A DNA stretch of 64,000 nt from an uncultured Pelagibacteraceae bacterium (GCA_902569055.1 CACFSU010000003.1:17321-81320), one strand, 5' to 3'. Counted from the stretch's first letter, positions 9,892 to 19,428 are shown. Made by a program: numbers and translations. Notes: generated from the letters alone by a model not told the origin.

Positions 9892-10645
9892 CTCACACTG
9901 TCATTTAGATCATGAACCTTTATTAAGTGATTTAGATAACGTTATACAAAGATCAAAAAACATAGGTATTGAAAAACTATTAACAATATCTACCTCACTT
10001 GAAAGCTTTTCAAGAGTCAAAGAAATCGTCAATAAAGATAAAATAATTTATGGCACCGTAGGTATTCATCCACATGAGACTAATAAAGATGTGATTAATT
10101 CAGAATTTTTAATTAAATCTTTAAAAGAAAACAAAAAAATTATAGGTGTTGGTGAAACAGGATTAGATTTTTATTATAATAATAGTGATAAAAAGTATCA
10201 ACTAGAAAGTTTTAAGATACATATTGATGCTTCATTAAAAACTAATGTACCCTTAATAATCCATTCTAGAGATGCTGAAGAAGAAACATTTGACATTCTT
10301 AATGAATACAAAGATCAAAAACTTAAAATTTTAATGCATTGTTTTACTGGATCAAAAAAATTTTCAGAAAAACTTTTAAACTTTAATACATTTTTTTCTG
10401 CTAGTGGCATTATTACTTTTAAAAATGCTATTGAATTACAAAAAACATTTAAATCATTACCTATTAATAGAATTTTGATTGAAACTGATAGTCCATTTTT
10501 AACACCTGTACCAAATAGAGGAAAGAAAAATGAACCATCTTATATAGACTTTACCGCGACGAAACTTGCTGAAATCAAAGGTATAAAAAAATCGGAACTT
10601 ATTAAAATTACTACAAAAAATTTTAATAATCTATTTTTTCAATAA
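9884..10645 (+). CDS. TatD family metal-dependent hydrolase
   Basis: Metal-site motifs appear in order: DSHCHLDH at the N-terminus, GVGETGLDFYY, IIHSRDAEEE, LMHCFTGS and ETDSPFLTPVPNRGKKNEPSY. This is the full TatD/YcfH set in 253 residues. An upstream in-frame TTG exists at 9851, but the ATG at 9884 places the HCH motif at the family's usual distance from the start. TatD-type enzymes are Mg-dependent DNases or phosphoesterases. The start overlaps the end of metG by 8 bases. Confidence 0.92.
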   Translation: MIDSHCHLDHEPLLSDLDNVIQRSKNIGIEKLLTISTSLESFSRVKEIVNKDKIIYGTVGIHPHETNKDVINSEFLIKSLKENKKIIGVGETGLDFYYNNSDKKYQLESFKIHIDASLKTNVPLIIHSRDAEEETFDILNEYKDQKLKILMHCFTGSKKFSEKLLNFNTFFSASGIITFKNAIELQKTFKSLPINRILIETDSPFLTPVPNRGKKNEPSYIDFTATKLAEIKGIKKSELIKITTKNFNNLFFQ

Positions 10646-10650
10646 TATAT

Positions 10651-11421
10651 ATGAAATTTATTATACTTGGTTGTGGAAGTTCAATGGGTGTGCCAAGACC
10701 GGATGGTTTTTTTGGTAATTGTGACCCTAAAAATAAAAAAAATTATAGAACTAGATGTTCTGCTTTAGTCAAAACTTCTGAACAAAATATTTTAATCGAT
10801 TCATCACCAGATTTACGACAACAATTGCAGAGACATAGGATAAGAAAAATTGATAAAGTCCTTTTTTCTCATATGCATGCGGATCAAACTCACGGAATTA
10901 ATGATTTAAGGTCATTTTATATAAATAAAAAAAGCCAGATAAATGTTTATGCTGATAAATCTACATCAAAATATTTAAAAAATAGTTTTTCATATATTTT
11001 TAAAAGTTTTTCAAAAGAATATCCAGCAATATTAAAATTAAATAAATTACCAAAAAATATTTTAACAATACATAACAATAAAAAAATTAAGATTAAATCT
11101 ATTGAGGTTGAACATGGAAAAGTAAAATCTAATTGTTTTATAATTGATAAAAAACTTGCTTATATAAGTGATGTGAGTAAAATTTATGTTAGAGATTATA
11201 AATATTTTAAGAAACTAAGATATCTTATAATTGATTGTTTGTGGTATAATTATCATCCTTCCCATTTTAACTTAGAAACTTCACTGTCAATAATAAAAAA
11301 ATTTAAACCAAAAAAATCTATTCTTACTAATCTTTCACCTGTATTAGATTATAAAATACTTAAAAAAATCTTACCTAAAAATGTAATTCCAGCTCATGAT
11401 GGGCTTACAATACAATTATAA
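10651..11421 (+). CDS. Metallo-beta-lactamase-fold hydrolase (PhnP-like)
   Basis: This 256-residue protein opens with FIILGCGSSMGVPRPDG and has the metal-binding HMHADQTHG motif, later histidines in IEVEHGKV, and a distal HDG near the C-terminus (IPAHDG). This pattern is typical of the PhnP/YycJ-like branch that often follows tatD in alphaproteobacteria. The substrate is not known; cyclic phosphodiesters are hydrolysed by PhnP itself. The stop overlaps the end of the convergent glutathione peroxidase gene by 6 bases. Confidence 0.85.
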   Translation: MKFIILGCGSSMGVPRPDGFFGNCDPKNKKNYRTRCSALVKTSEQNILIDSSPDLRQQLQRHRIRKIDKVLFSHMHADQTHGINDLRSFYINKKSQINVYADKSTSKYLKNSFSYIFKSFSKEYPAILKLNKLPKNILTIHNNKKIKIKSIEVEHGKVKSNCFIIDKKLAYISDVSKIYVRDYKYFKKLRYLIIDCLWYNYHPSHFNLETSLSIIKKFKPKKSILTNLSPVLDYKILKKILPKNVIPAHDGLTIQL

Positions 11422-11961
11422 AATACTTTCTATTTTGCTTATTATTTTTTTTGATGTTGGTTTTGTAAATGAAGAGAATGTATCTTCGATCTTACCTTTT
11501 TTATTTATCAAAATTTTGTGAAAATTCCATTTTGGTATTGCAGATTTACCATAATCTTCCTGTGCCCATTTAAATACTTCGTGAGCATCTTTACCCTTTA
11601 CCTCTGTAATACTTGATAAGGGAAAATTGATATTGAAATTTACTTCACAAAATTCTTTTACATCAGAATCATTCTTTTTTTCTTGATTAAATGAATTTGA
11701 CGGAACACCAAGTACAATTAATCCTTTTGATTTATACAAGTCCCATAATTTTTGTAAATCTTCATACTGATTAGTAAAACCACAATAGCTAGCTGTATTA
11801 ACTATTAAAACTACTTTGTTTCTATATTCTGCAAAATCTATAATTTCGCCAGAGATGCTCTCTAGATTTAAATCATAAAAAATTTTATCATAATTCGCTA
11901 TAGCTGAATTTTTTAAAAAAAACATAAAAGTTGTTAATCCTATTAATATTATTTTCTTCAT
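11416..11961 (-). CDS. Glutathione peroxidase-like thiol peroxidase
   Basis: The protein has 181 residues with an N-terminal hydrophobic signal (residues 1-22), suggesting export. The peroxidatic residue is Cys60 in NTASYCGFT (Cys rather than selenocysteine). A Gln/Trp-type active site is completed by the PKWNFHKILI segment. Family members reduce H2O2 or lipid hydroperoxides with thioredoxin or glutathione. The gene shares 4 bases with the end of upstream nhaA, so the two are probably co-transcribed. Confidence 0.9.
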   Translation of the reverse strand: MKKIILIGLTTFMFFLKNSAIANYDKIFYDLNLESISGEIIDFAEYRNKVVLIVNTASYCGFTNQYEDLQKLWDLYKSKGLIVLGVPSNSFNQEKKNDSDVKEFCEVNFNINFPLSSITEVKGKDAHEVFKWAQEDYGKSAIPKWNFHKILINKKGKIEDTFSSFTKPTSKKIISKIESIL

Positions 11962-13130
11962 TTATTAGGTGTAAGTAATATTAAAAAGTAACCAAATAAA
12001 GTGGATAAAAGTGACCCAGTTAATACACCTATTTTTACACCATCCATGTATTGAGTATTTTCTACGAATGCTAAATTTCCGACAAAAAGACTCATTGTAA
12101 AACCAATTCCAGTTAATACTCCAACACCATAAAAATTATACCAATTTGAATTATTTGGCATTTGAGCAATCTTTGTTTTTATTGATATATATGAAAAAAT
12201 AAAAACTCCTAATTGTTTACCTAAAAATAATCCTAATAGAATGCCTAGAGGCACTTTATCAAGCAATGATCCAAGGGACAAACCTTCCAAAGATACACCT
12301 GCATTAGCAAAAGCAAATAAAGGCATAATTCCAAATGCAACATAAGGGCTAATTGAATGTTCCACTTGAATTAATAAAGAAAAATCCTTTTCTTTTTTTC
12401 TATGAGGTATTGTCATTGCCAATAAGACGCCAGCAATTGTGGCATGAATGCCTGAATTATGTGTAAAATCCCAAAGAAAAATACCTACAATTAAATATGG
12501 TAAAAATTTTCTTATATTAAATTTATTAATAATTAATAAAACAATAAATGCTAACAGCATAAGACTTAAATATTTTATACTTAAATCTCCAGAGTAAAAT
12601 AAAGCAATGATTACTATTGCTCCTAAATCATCAATAATTGCAAGCGCAGTTAAAAAAACTTTTAATGATAATGGAACTCTTTTTCCTAGCAAAGATAAAA
12701 CACCAAGAGAAAATGCAATATCAGTAGCAGAAGGGATGGCCCATCCATTTAAAGTTTCACTATCTCCTAAATTTATAAAAACATAAAATAACGCAGGCAC
12801 TAGCATGCCTCCAACAGCAGCTATTATAGGAAGTAAAGCCTGTTTAATATTAGAGAGTTCACCTTGTAAAAATTCTCTTTTTATTTCTAAAGTCACGAAA
12901 AAAAAGAATATTGCCATTAAGGCATCATTTATCCAATGTAGGACGGACAATTTTAATCCAAAATTATTTATACCGAGAAATAAATATTTATTTAAAGTTG
13001 AAAAGTATAATTCTGATAAACTTGAATTACTTACTATTAGTGCAATTAAAGCAGCAAATAAAAGAACTAATCCACTGGCGGCCTCAAGTTTAAAAAACCA
13101 CCTAAAAGGCTTTGAAATATAATTAATCAT
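11958..13130 (-). CDS. nhaA: Na+/H+ antiporter NhaA
   Basis: This 390-residue protein has about twelve membrane segments. The ATDIAFSLGVLSLLGKRVP block and the tandem Asp pair in ALAIIDDLGAIVIIALFY (ion-binding site) identify NhaA, as does the late GIGFTMSLFVGNLAF helix. It exchanges external protons for internal sodium, which suits a marine cell. It lies 2 bases after the zinc-ribbon gene and overlaps the glutathione peroxidase gene. Confidence 0.97.
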   Translation of the reverse strand: MINYISKPFRWFFKLEAASGLVLLFAALIALIVSNSSLSELYFSTLNKYLFLGINNFGLKLSVLHWINDALMAIFFFFVTLEIKREFLQGELSNIKQALLPIIAAVGGMLVPALFYVFINLGDSETLNGWAIPSATDIAFSLGVLSLLGKRVPLSLKVFLTALAIIDDLGAIVIIALFYSGDLSIKYLSLMLLAFIVLLIINKFNIRKFLPYLIVGIFLWDFTHNSGIHATIAGVLLAMTIPHRKKEKDFSLLIQVEHSISPYVAFGIMPLFAFANAGVSLEGLSLGSLLDKVPLGILLGLFLGKQLGVFIFSYISIKTKIAQMPNNSNWYNFYGVGVLTGIGFTMSLFVGNLAFVENTQYMDGVKIGVLTGSLLSTLFGYFLILLTPNK

Positions 13131-13132
13131 AA

Positions 13133-13621
13133 TTAAATTAAATCTTTAATAAAAAGCTTTATATCTTTCAATACTTCAAAAAGGCTAATTATTATATTTT
13201 CTAAATTAGGAAAGGTCTTAAAAATAGGTGATTTAAAAGTATCTATAATAATTACTAAGGCTATAAATGTTATAATCAAAACAATAATATAAGATAACAA
13301 TTTACTTAAAGAAAATCTTGATTTTGATTTGTATGGAGTTAATTCATAATTTTTTTTATTATCTTCATTTATAATTTTTTTAGAATCTTTTTTTATTTTT
13401 TTTACAGGTTGTTGAATTTTTTTTTCAAGCACTTTTTTTTTTGGCTCAATAAAACCTTTTTTTAACTTTTCAGATTCTGTTTTTTTTATAGGTTTTTGAG
13501 CAGAAGGTTTATGAAACCATACATGGTTACAGGACCCACATTGAATTGTTCTGCCCGTGGTAGGTATTAATTCAGAATTTACATCGAATTTTTTATTACA
13601 ATTAATGCATTCTATAATCAT
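13133..13621 (-). CDS. Zinc-ribbon membrane protein (MJ0042-type domain)
   Basis: The N-terminus contains a CxxC-x19-CxxC zinc ribbon (Cys5, Cys8, Cys28, Cys31) with the MJ0042-type sequence GRTIQCGSCNHVW. A lysine-rich linker (residues 40-100) is followed by one transmembrane helix (about 109-132) and a short amphipathic tail. Such proteins are widespread in alphaproteobacteria; the function is unknown and might involve nucleic-acid or protein binding at the membrane. Confidence 0.8.
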   Translation of the reverse strand: MIIECINCNKKFDVNSELIPTTGRTIQCGSCNHVWFHKPSAQKPIKKTESEKLKKGFIEPKKKVLEKKIQQPVKKIKKDSKKIINEDNKKNYELTPYKSKSRFSLSKLLSYIIVLIITFIALVIIIDTFKSPIFKTFPNLENIIISLFEVLKDIKLFIKDLI

Positions 13622-13677
13622 ACAATTTATATATCAGATTTTTATAAAATTGCCTTGATTTTAGTAATCTTTACACT

Positions 13678-13705
13678 TTGAAAAAATTAATAAGTACTGT
13701 ATTAG
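13678..13705 (+). promoter_or_regulatory. Possible promoter for tRNA-Pro
   Basis: A TTGAAA -35-like hexamer at 13678 and TATTAG at 13700 are separated by 16 bases. The tRNA begins about 10 bases after the second element. In such AT-rich DNA similar matches arise by chance, so this is weak. Confidence 0.3.
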
Positions 13706-13715
13706 TAATCTCTTT

Positions 13716-13792
<77 letters not shown>

Positions 13793-13803
13793 TTTAAAAT
13801 TTT

Positions 13804-14085
13804 ATGAAAAAAGCAAAAATATATATTCCTAATAAAAGCCCAATGCAATCTGGTTATGGTAAAACTGATAAATGGATTTTAGTATTTGAAACAAATAATC
13901 CAACTAATAATCCTTTAATGGGTTGGGAAAGTTCAAATGATACTTATTCTGAGTTAAAATTAGAATTTTCTTCAAAAGAATTAGCAATAAATTATGCTAA
14001 AAAAATAAAAATTGATTATGAAATAATTGAACCTCGTAAAAGAAAAACCGTAATAAAATCATACGCTGATAATTTTCTTAAATAA
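13804..14085 (+). CDS. NDUFS4-like accessory subunit of respiratory complex I
   Basis: This 93-residue protein matches the alphaproteobacterial homologue of mitochondrial NDUFS4 (18-kDa subunit, ETC_C1 family). Supporting segments are MKKAKIYIPNKSPMQSG, WILVFE, NPLMGWESSNDTYSELKLEF and a C-terminal RKRKTVIKSYADNF. The family stabilises the NADH-oxidising arm of complex I. It lies 11 bases behind tRNA-Pro and 3 bases before the SbmA-like gene. Confidence 0.85.
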   Translation: MKKAKIYIPNKSPMQSGYGKTDKWILVFETNNPTNNPLMGWESSNDTYSELKLEFSSKELAINYAKKIKIDYEIIEPRKRKTVIKSYADNFLK

Positions 14086-14088
14086 CAA

Positions 14089-15081
14089 ATGTTTAAATTT
14101 TTTACTCAAAAGAATTGGTTACTTTGGTCATGGATAGGTTCTTTTATTATTCTTTCATCTCTTTGGATTCAAGTAATAATAGATGTCAAAATAAACCAAT
14201 GGTTTGGTGTTTTTTATGATATGATCCAGAAAGCACTTGCAGAGCCAAACGCTGTTTCAATAGAAGAATATTTTGCAAGCTTGTTTTCATTTATCACACT
14301 GGCTGGTATGTATATTGCTGTTTATGTAGCAATAAGTTTCTTTACAGCTCATTATTTATTTCGATGGAGAACAGCAATGGTTGAATGGTATCACTCTGTT
14401 TATGATAAAGCACGAAAAATTGAAGGTGCATCTCAAAGAGTTCAAGAAGACACTATTAAATTTACAAGAATTATGGAAAGTTTAGGTACAAGTCTAATAG
14501 AATCTATAATGATTTTGATCCAATTTATTCCAATATTATTTGGCTTAAGTATCGGTATTCCTATTTTCTTTTTTGGTGAATGGGAATACGGTTTAATAGT
14601 AGGAGCCTTGATTTGGACTTTAGGTGGTACTGTTTTTTTAATTGTACTTGGTTTGATATTAAGACTAGTTGGTGTTGAATATGATTTACAAAAACAAGAA
14701 GCTGCATATAGAAAAATTTTAGTTATTGCAGAGGATGATGGTAGTGTAAGACCAAAAAGAATTGATGAGTTATTTGATGATGTACGAAAAATTCATTTTT
14801 TAAGTTATTTACGATACCTATATTTTAATATTGGTCGAATTGCATACTTACAAGCAAATGTTTTATCTGCTTACGTTTTTTTAGCTCCAGCCATAGTTGC
14901 TGGAGTTGTTACGTTAGGTGTTATGCAACAAATCATAAGAGCATTCGGAAGAGTTGAAGGTTCTATGCAATATTTATTAAAAGCTTGGCCAACTATTATA
15001 GAACTTGCTAGTGTCTATAAACGTTTAAAAGAATTTGAAACTAAAATTAAACAAGAAGATTTAATAGATGAAAAAGCTTAA
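14089..15081 (+). CDS. SbmA/BacA-like transporter
   Basis: This 330-residue membrane protein has about seven to eight helices and is similar to SbmA/BacA along its length. It includes the WSWIGSFIILSSLWIQVIIDVKINQWFG opening (described here as residues 13-40), the WRTAMVEWYH motif, and the C-terminal LASVYKRLKEFE end. It lacks an ATPase domain, as expected for proton-driven SbmA. Known members import antimicrobial peptides, bleomycin or peptide-like natural products. The stop shares one base with the glpX start. Confidence 0.88.
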   Translation: MFKFFTQKNWLLWSWIGSFIILSSLWIQVIIDVKINQWFGVFYDMIQKALAEPNAVSIEEYFASLFSFITLAGMYIAVYVAISFFTAHYLFRWRTAMVEWYHSVYDKARKIEGASQRVQEDTIKFTRIMESLGTSLIESIMILIQFIPILFGLSIGIPIFFFGEWEYGLIVGALIWTLGGTVFLIVLGLILRLVGVEYDLQKQEAAYRKILVIAEDDGSVRPKRIDELFDDVRKIHFLSYLRYLYFNIGRIAYLQANVLSAYVFLAPAIVAGVVTLGVMQQIIRAFGRVEGSMQYLLKAWPTIIELASVYKRLKEFETKIKQEDLIDEKA

Positions 15082-16022
15082 TGTCTATCAATAAAAAATT
15101 TGTAGATCAATTTGTTAATATAACATCAAAAGCAGCACTAGCATCCTCATATTTAGTTGGAAAAAAAGATAAAAATGCAGCTGATAAAGCAGCTGTAGAC
15201 TCCATGAGATCTGAATTAAATAAACTTAGTATAAAAGGTCAAATAGTAATAGGAGAGGGTGAATTAGATGAAGCACCAATGCTTTATGTAGGTGAAGAAC
15301 TAGGAAACAAAAATGGACCTGAATTAGATATTGCTGTTGACCCGTTAGAAGGTACTAATTTTGCTGCGAATAATCTTCCTGGTGCTCTTTCGGTTATAGC
15401 TGTAGCAGAAAAAAATAATTTATTTAATGCACCTGAAACTTATATGGAAAAAATCTCAACAAAAGTTAAAGAAAAAAACGTTATTGATTTAGATAACTCA
15501 GTAAAAAAAAATATTTCTAATTTAAGTGATTATTTAAATAAAAACCCAGAAAATTTAACAGCATGTATACTTGATAGACCAAGACACAATCAAATTATTG
15601 ACGAACTTAAAAAAATGAGAGTAAATTTAAAATTAATTTCTGATGGTGATGTTTCTGGAGCATTACTAGTAACTGATGAAAAATATAACGTTGATATATT
15701 TTTGGGCACAGGTGGTGGCCCAGAGGGTGTTTTAGCTGCAGCTGCTTTAGATGCTTTTGATTGTAGTTTTCAAGGAAGATTTTTATTTAAAACAGATATT
15801 GATATAATTAGAGCGAAAAAAATGGGTATAAAAGACTTATCAAAAAAATATGAATTAAATGAAATTGTTTCTGGTGACTCATTATTTTGTGCAACTGGCA
15901 TAACATCTGGCGATTTAGTTAGAGGCATTGAGATACAAGATAATGAATTTATTTCTGAAACATTAGTTACGCACAAATCTAGTGATTTAAAAAGAGTAAT
16001 AAAATTAAAACAAAATATCTAA
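15081..16022 (+). CDS. glpX: Class II fructose-1,6-bisphosphatase
   Basis: The 313-residue protein carries GlpX motifs: IVIGEGELDEAPMLYVGEE (metal site), DIAVDPLEGTNFAANN (substrate/metal site) and GTGGGPEGVLAAAALDA. The EGTN version with Asn-Phe after the Thr is unusual compared with the common EGT(T)-type loops but lies in the same place. It hydrolyses fructose-1,6-bisphosphate for gluconeogenesis. A phage-type SBPase activity was not assessed. Confidence 0.94.
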   Translation: MSINKKFVDQFVNITSKAALASSYLVGKKDKNAADKAAVDSMRSELNKLSIKGQIVIGEGELDEAPMLYVGEELGNKNGPELDIAVDPLEGTNFAANNLPGALSVIAVAEKNNLFNAPETYMEKISTKVKEKNVIDLDNSVKKNISNLSDYLNKNPENLTACILDRPRHNQIIDELKKMRVNLKLISDGDVSGALLVTDEKYNVDIFLGTGGGPEGVLAAAALDAFDCSFQGRFLFKTDIDIIRAKKMGIKDLSKKYELNEIVSGDSLFCATGITSGDLVRGIEIQDNEFISETLVTHKSSDLKRVIKLKQNI

Positions 16023-16070
16023 TGATAAGCTTGATTAATGAAACATTTTACAATAAAAAAACAGCATTTT

Positions 16071-16145
16071 GGTCCCTTCGTCTATCGGTTAGGACACGTG
16101 GTTTTCATCCTCGAAAGAGGGGTTCGATTCCCCTAGGGACCGCCA
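16071..16145 (+). tRNA. tRNA-Glu (anticodon UUC) with a U-U mismatch in the anticodon stem
   Basis: The 75-base cloverleaf has acceptor GGTCCCT/AGGGACC, discriminator G, encoded CCA, and T-arm AGGGG/CCCCT with loop TTCGATT. The anticodon loop TTTTCAT gives TTC. The anticodon stem CGTGG/CCTCG contains a T-T mismatch at the middle pair (29-41). A GIY-YIG gene starts only 3 bases after the CCA. Confidence 0.95.
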
Positions 16146-16148
16146 TGA

Positions 16149-16403
16149 ATGAAAAACTACTACGTTTATATAATTTTATCTAAAGTAAATAATAGATTTA
16201 TTTCTTATGTGGGTTATACAAAAAACTTAAAAAATCGCCTCACATTGCATAATTCCTCAAAAGGTGCAAAATTTACAAAGGGAAAAAAATGGAAATACAT
16301 ATATAAGAAAAAATATAACTCAAAATCTGAAGCTATGAAAAACGAATATTTATTAAAAAAAGATAAAAAAAAAAGAAATTTTATAAAATCTAAATTTATT
16401 TGA
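16149..16403 (+). CDS. GIY-YIG nuclease family protein
   Basis: This 84-residue single-domain protein has the YVYIIL...YVGYTKNLKNRL pattern, a GIY-YIG variant of the UPF0213/YhbQ-like group. It continues with the LHNSSKGAKFTKGKKWKYIYKK region and a conserved Glu within KSEAMKNEYLLKK. Small members are structure-specific DNA nucleases or of unknown role. It starts 3 bases after tRNA-Glu with no obvious ribosome-binding site. Confidence 0.85.
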   Translation: MKNYYVYIILSKVNNRFISYVGYTKNLKNRLTLHNSSKGAKFTKGKKWKYIYKKKYNSKSEAMKNEYLLKKDKKKRNFIKSKFI

Positions 16404-16414
16404 TATATAAATAT

Positions 16415-18550
16415 ATGAAAATATCCATTTTATTACCTTATAAAGAAAATTTTTCACCTGATTATCCTGGTGCTGTTTCATTATTTGTCTATGAAACTTC
16501 AAAAATAAGTAAATATAAAAAAAATATTACAATATACGGAAATACAAATTTTACTAAAAAATTTAGATTAAAATATGTAAACATAGATTTAAAAAAAAAA
16601 ATATTTATAAGTCAGACAAAATCTTATGTAAAAAAATTTATACAATTAGAAAAAAAAAATAATTCTTCGATTGTTGAAATACATAATAGACCTAGTTATG
16701 TTCATATACTAGATGAAAATTTAAGTGATAGAATTTTTACATTATATTTTCATAACGATCCTTTGTCTATGGATGGATCAAAAACTATAGACCAAAGAAA
16801 AAAACTATTAAAAATTTGTTATAAAATTATCTTCAATAGCTCTTGGTCAAAAAAAAGATTTTTAGAAGGATTAGAAAATAAATTCATTAATAGTAATAAA
16901 TTAATAATTTGTCATCAATCAGCAAAAAAAGGAAATTTAAAAATAATCAAAAATAAAAAAAAATGGATTACATTTGTTGGTAAACTTAATAAAGCTAAAG
17001 GTTATGATGTTTTTGCAGCTTCAATAAAAAAAATATTAAATAAATATTCTGACTGGAAGGCAGTAATTATTGGTGACGAAAAAAGAGAAAAAATAAATTT
17101 AAATCACAAAAATGCTACAATACTTGGATTTAAAAAACACTCAGAAGTAATTAATATTTTTAAAAAAACAAATATTACGGTAGCTTGTTCAAGATGGGAT
17201 GAACCTTTTGGAAGGACCAGCTTAGAAGCATCTGCTAATGGTTGTGCAGTAATAATAACTAATAAGGGTGGCCTACCTGAAACTGTTACCGATGCTAAAA
17301 TCATAAATAAACTTACTATTAAAAATTTAACTCAAGCTATTTCTCTTTTAATTAATAATTTTAAGTTACGTAAAAAATTACAAACTTTATCAATCAAAAA
17401 TTTTTACTTAACACATAATTTTGTTTCAAAAAAAATAGATGACTATAGAACAGAAAAATTAAATTATAATAAAAATATTTCAATAAAATTAAATAAAACA
17501 AGCCTAAGGATATTACATATAACAAATTTTAATGAAAGATTAGATGGCAGACTTTTTTTTAATACTGGACGAAGAATCAATAATGGTTTGATAAGATTGG
17601 GACACAGCGTTTTAGGCTTTAGTGATAGAGATATACAAAAATACTATAAAACTATAAACGATTTAAAAGGATCTAAAAACTTAAATGATAAGCTAAAAAA
17701 AACTTGTTACAACTATAAACCAGATTTAATTTTGATTGGTCATGCTGATTTAATTTCAAAAGAACAAATTCAGGAACTTAAAAATGATAATCCTAATACT
17801 AAATTCGCTCAGTGGTTTTTAGATCCTTTAAATAAAAATGGTCCAGACTATGAAAGAAATAAATCAAGAATATTAGATAAAATTAAATTAATGGATGGAA
17901 CATTTATAACTACAAGTCCATCTGCTTTAAATTTTTTACCTAAAAATCATAAAAATTTTTTTATACCAAATCCAAGTGACAATTCATTTGAGACTTTGAA
18001 TAATTTTAATAAATCATGTAATGTTGATGTTTTTTTTGCATTAAGTCATGGTGTGCATAGAGGTAAATTAAAAACAGGTAAAACGGATGATAGAGTTGAC
18101 TTCTTAAATAAACTCCAAAAAATCACACATGACGTTAAATTTGATATTTATGGAATAAATAAAGTTCAACCAATTTGGGCTGATCATTATTTTAAAACTA
18201 TTTCAAATTCAAAAATGGGATTAAATTTAAGTAGAGGTGATGCAATTAAATATTATAGCAGTGATAGAATTACTCAAATAGTAGGGAATGGTTTAGTTTG
18301 TTTAATAGATGAAAAAACCCATTATAGAAATTTTTTTAATGATAAAGAAATGGTTTTTTACCATAATATAAGTGATTTATCTGAAAAGATTCAAAAAATT
18401 TCAAGAGATGAAAAACTTAGAAAAAAAATTGCTAAAAATGGAAAATACAAATATATGAAATATTTTAATTCAAATTTAGTTGCTGATTTTATAATAAATA
18501 AAACGTTCGATATTAATAATAAAAAAAAATATTTGTGGCATGAAAAATGA
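16415..18550 (+). CDS. Large two-domain glycosyltransferase (GT4 plus CgeB-like)
   Basis: A TTG at 16400 is in frame, but the ATG at 16415 gives a proper start (MKISILLPYKENF), making 711 residues. The first half is GT-B type: ITFVGKLNKAKGYDVF, then the donor-site E-x7-E region in DEPFGRTSLEASANGCAVI. The second half, from about residue 370 (LRILHITNFNERLDGR), resembles CgeB/DUF3880-type glycosyltransferases with AQWFLDP and GLNLSRGDAIKYYSSDRITQIVG (separate segments). It probably builds surface polysaccharide. It overlaps the GT9 gene by 4 bases. Confidence 0.8.
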   Translation: MKISILLPYKENFSPDYPGAVSLFVYETSKISKYKKNITIYGNTNFTKKFRLKYVNIDLKKKIFISQTKSYVKKFIQLEKKNNSSIVEIHNRPSYVHILDENLSDRIFTLYFHNDPLSMDGSKTIDQRKKLLKICYKIIFNSSWSKKRFLEGLENKFINSNKLIICHQSAKKGNLKIIKNKKKWITFVGKLNKAKGYDVFAASIKKILNKYSDWKAVIIGDEKREKINLNHKNATILGFKKHSEVINIFKKTNITVACSRWDEPFGRTSLEASANGCAVIITNKGGLPETVTDAKIINKLTIKNLTQAISLLINNFKLRKKLQTLSIKNFYLTHNFVSKKIDDYRTEKLNYNKNISIKLNKTSLRILHITNFNERLDGRLFFNTGRRINNGLIRLGHSVLGFSDRDIQKYYKTINDLKGSKNLNDKLKKTCYNYKPDLILIGHADLISKEQIQELKNDNPNTKFAQWFLDPLNKNGPDYERNKSRILDKIKLMDGTFITTSPSALNFLPKNHKNFFIPNPSDNSFETLNNFNKSCNVDVFFALSHGVHRGKLKTGKTDDRVDFLNKLQKITHDVKFDIYGINKVQPIWADHYFKTISNSKMGLNLSRGDAIKYYSSDRITQIVGNGLVCLIDEKTHYRNFFNDKEMVFYHNISDLSEKIQKISRDEKLRKKIAKNGKYKYMKYFNSNLVADFIINKTFDINNKKKYLWHEK

Positions 18551-19428
18551 ACAAATATTTAATATTTCGTACAGATAGAATAGGGGATTTCTTAGTATCT
18601 GCAATTTTGTTAAAGTGCATCAAAAAAAATGATCCAAATGCACATATTACTGTCGTCGCATCAAATAAGAATTCTGAATACATAAAAACTTTTCCTTATG
18701 TGAATAATGTCATTCAACTTAATAATGATTTTACAAGTAAATTAAGTGTATTTTTTAAATTATTTAAATTTAAGTATAAAACTATTATTATTCACGATGA
18801 TAAAAAAAGATCCAAATTTATTTCTTTCTTTTTAAAATCATCTAATAAAATTAAAATTTTAAAATCACAAGAAGTCACCCATATTCAATTAATTAAGCAT
18901 ATTCTACAAAAAATGAATTTTAATTTTTTTGAAGACTCTTTAAATACTTTAACACATAGAGATATAGAAAAATCTAATGACAGAAATCTTGTTCAATTAC
19001 ATTTTGATGAAAAATGGATTTTTAATGATTATATAGAAAAATTTATTAATATTGAGCCAACAGAAATTGAGCTAGTTAATTTTATAAAAGAAATTCTTAA
19101 CAAAAATGAGGGAAGGTTGGTCATCACAACTGGTTTTAATTTACCAGATAAAATGAGTAAAATAAAACCTTCACTTATTGATTTAAAAGTAAATTTGTAT
19201 GAAGGATTAAATTTTCTTGAATTAGAGAAAATTACCTCAAAATCTAGTGTTTTAATTTCTTGTCATGGTGCTATTTCACACGTCGCTACAGCAAATAATA
19301 TTAAGCAAATAGATATAATAGATAAATCATATAATTATGGTAAATGGACTAATCATTTTAGAAATTATAAGTTTTTATATAGAGATAATTTCGCAAAACT
19401 ATCTGATAAAATTATAGATTTAATATGA
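18547..19428 (+). CDS. Glycosyltransferase family 9 (heptosyltransferase-like)
   Basis: The N-terminus KYLIFRTDRIGDFLVSAILL is the ADP-heptose:LPS heptosyltransferase signature, with the early Asp in DRIGD. The C-terminal half contains SSVLISCHGAISHVATA, corresponding to the donor-binding segment in GT9. At 293 residues it is a little short. It may transfer a sugar to lipopolysaccharide or another surface glycan. It has four-base overlaps with both neighbouring genes, so it belongs to one operon. Confidence 0.78.
   Translation: MNKYLIFRTDRIGDFLVSAILLKCIKKNDPNAHITVVASNKNSEYIKTFPYVNNVIQLNNDFTSKLSVFFKLFKFKYKTIIIHDDKKRSKFISFFLKSSNKIKILKSQEVTHIQLIKHILQKMNFNFFEDSLNTLTHRDIEKSNDRNLVQLHFDEKWIFNDYIEKFINIEPTEIELVNFIKEILNKNEGRLVITTGFNLPDKMSKIKPSLIDLKVNLYEGLNFLELEKITSKSSVLISCHGAISHVATANNIKQIDIIDKSYNYGKWTNHFRNYKFLYRDNFAKLSDKIIDLI

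Noticed and set aside
16031..16054. Promoter before tRNA-Glu (TTGATT and TACAAT)
   Set aside because: The spacing is only 12 bases, too short for a normal promoter.
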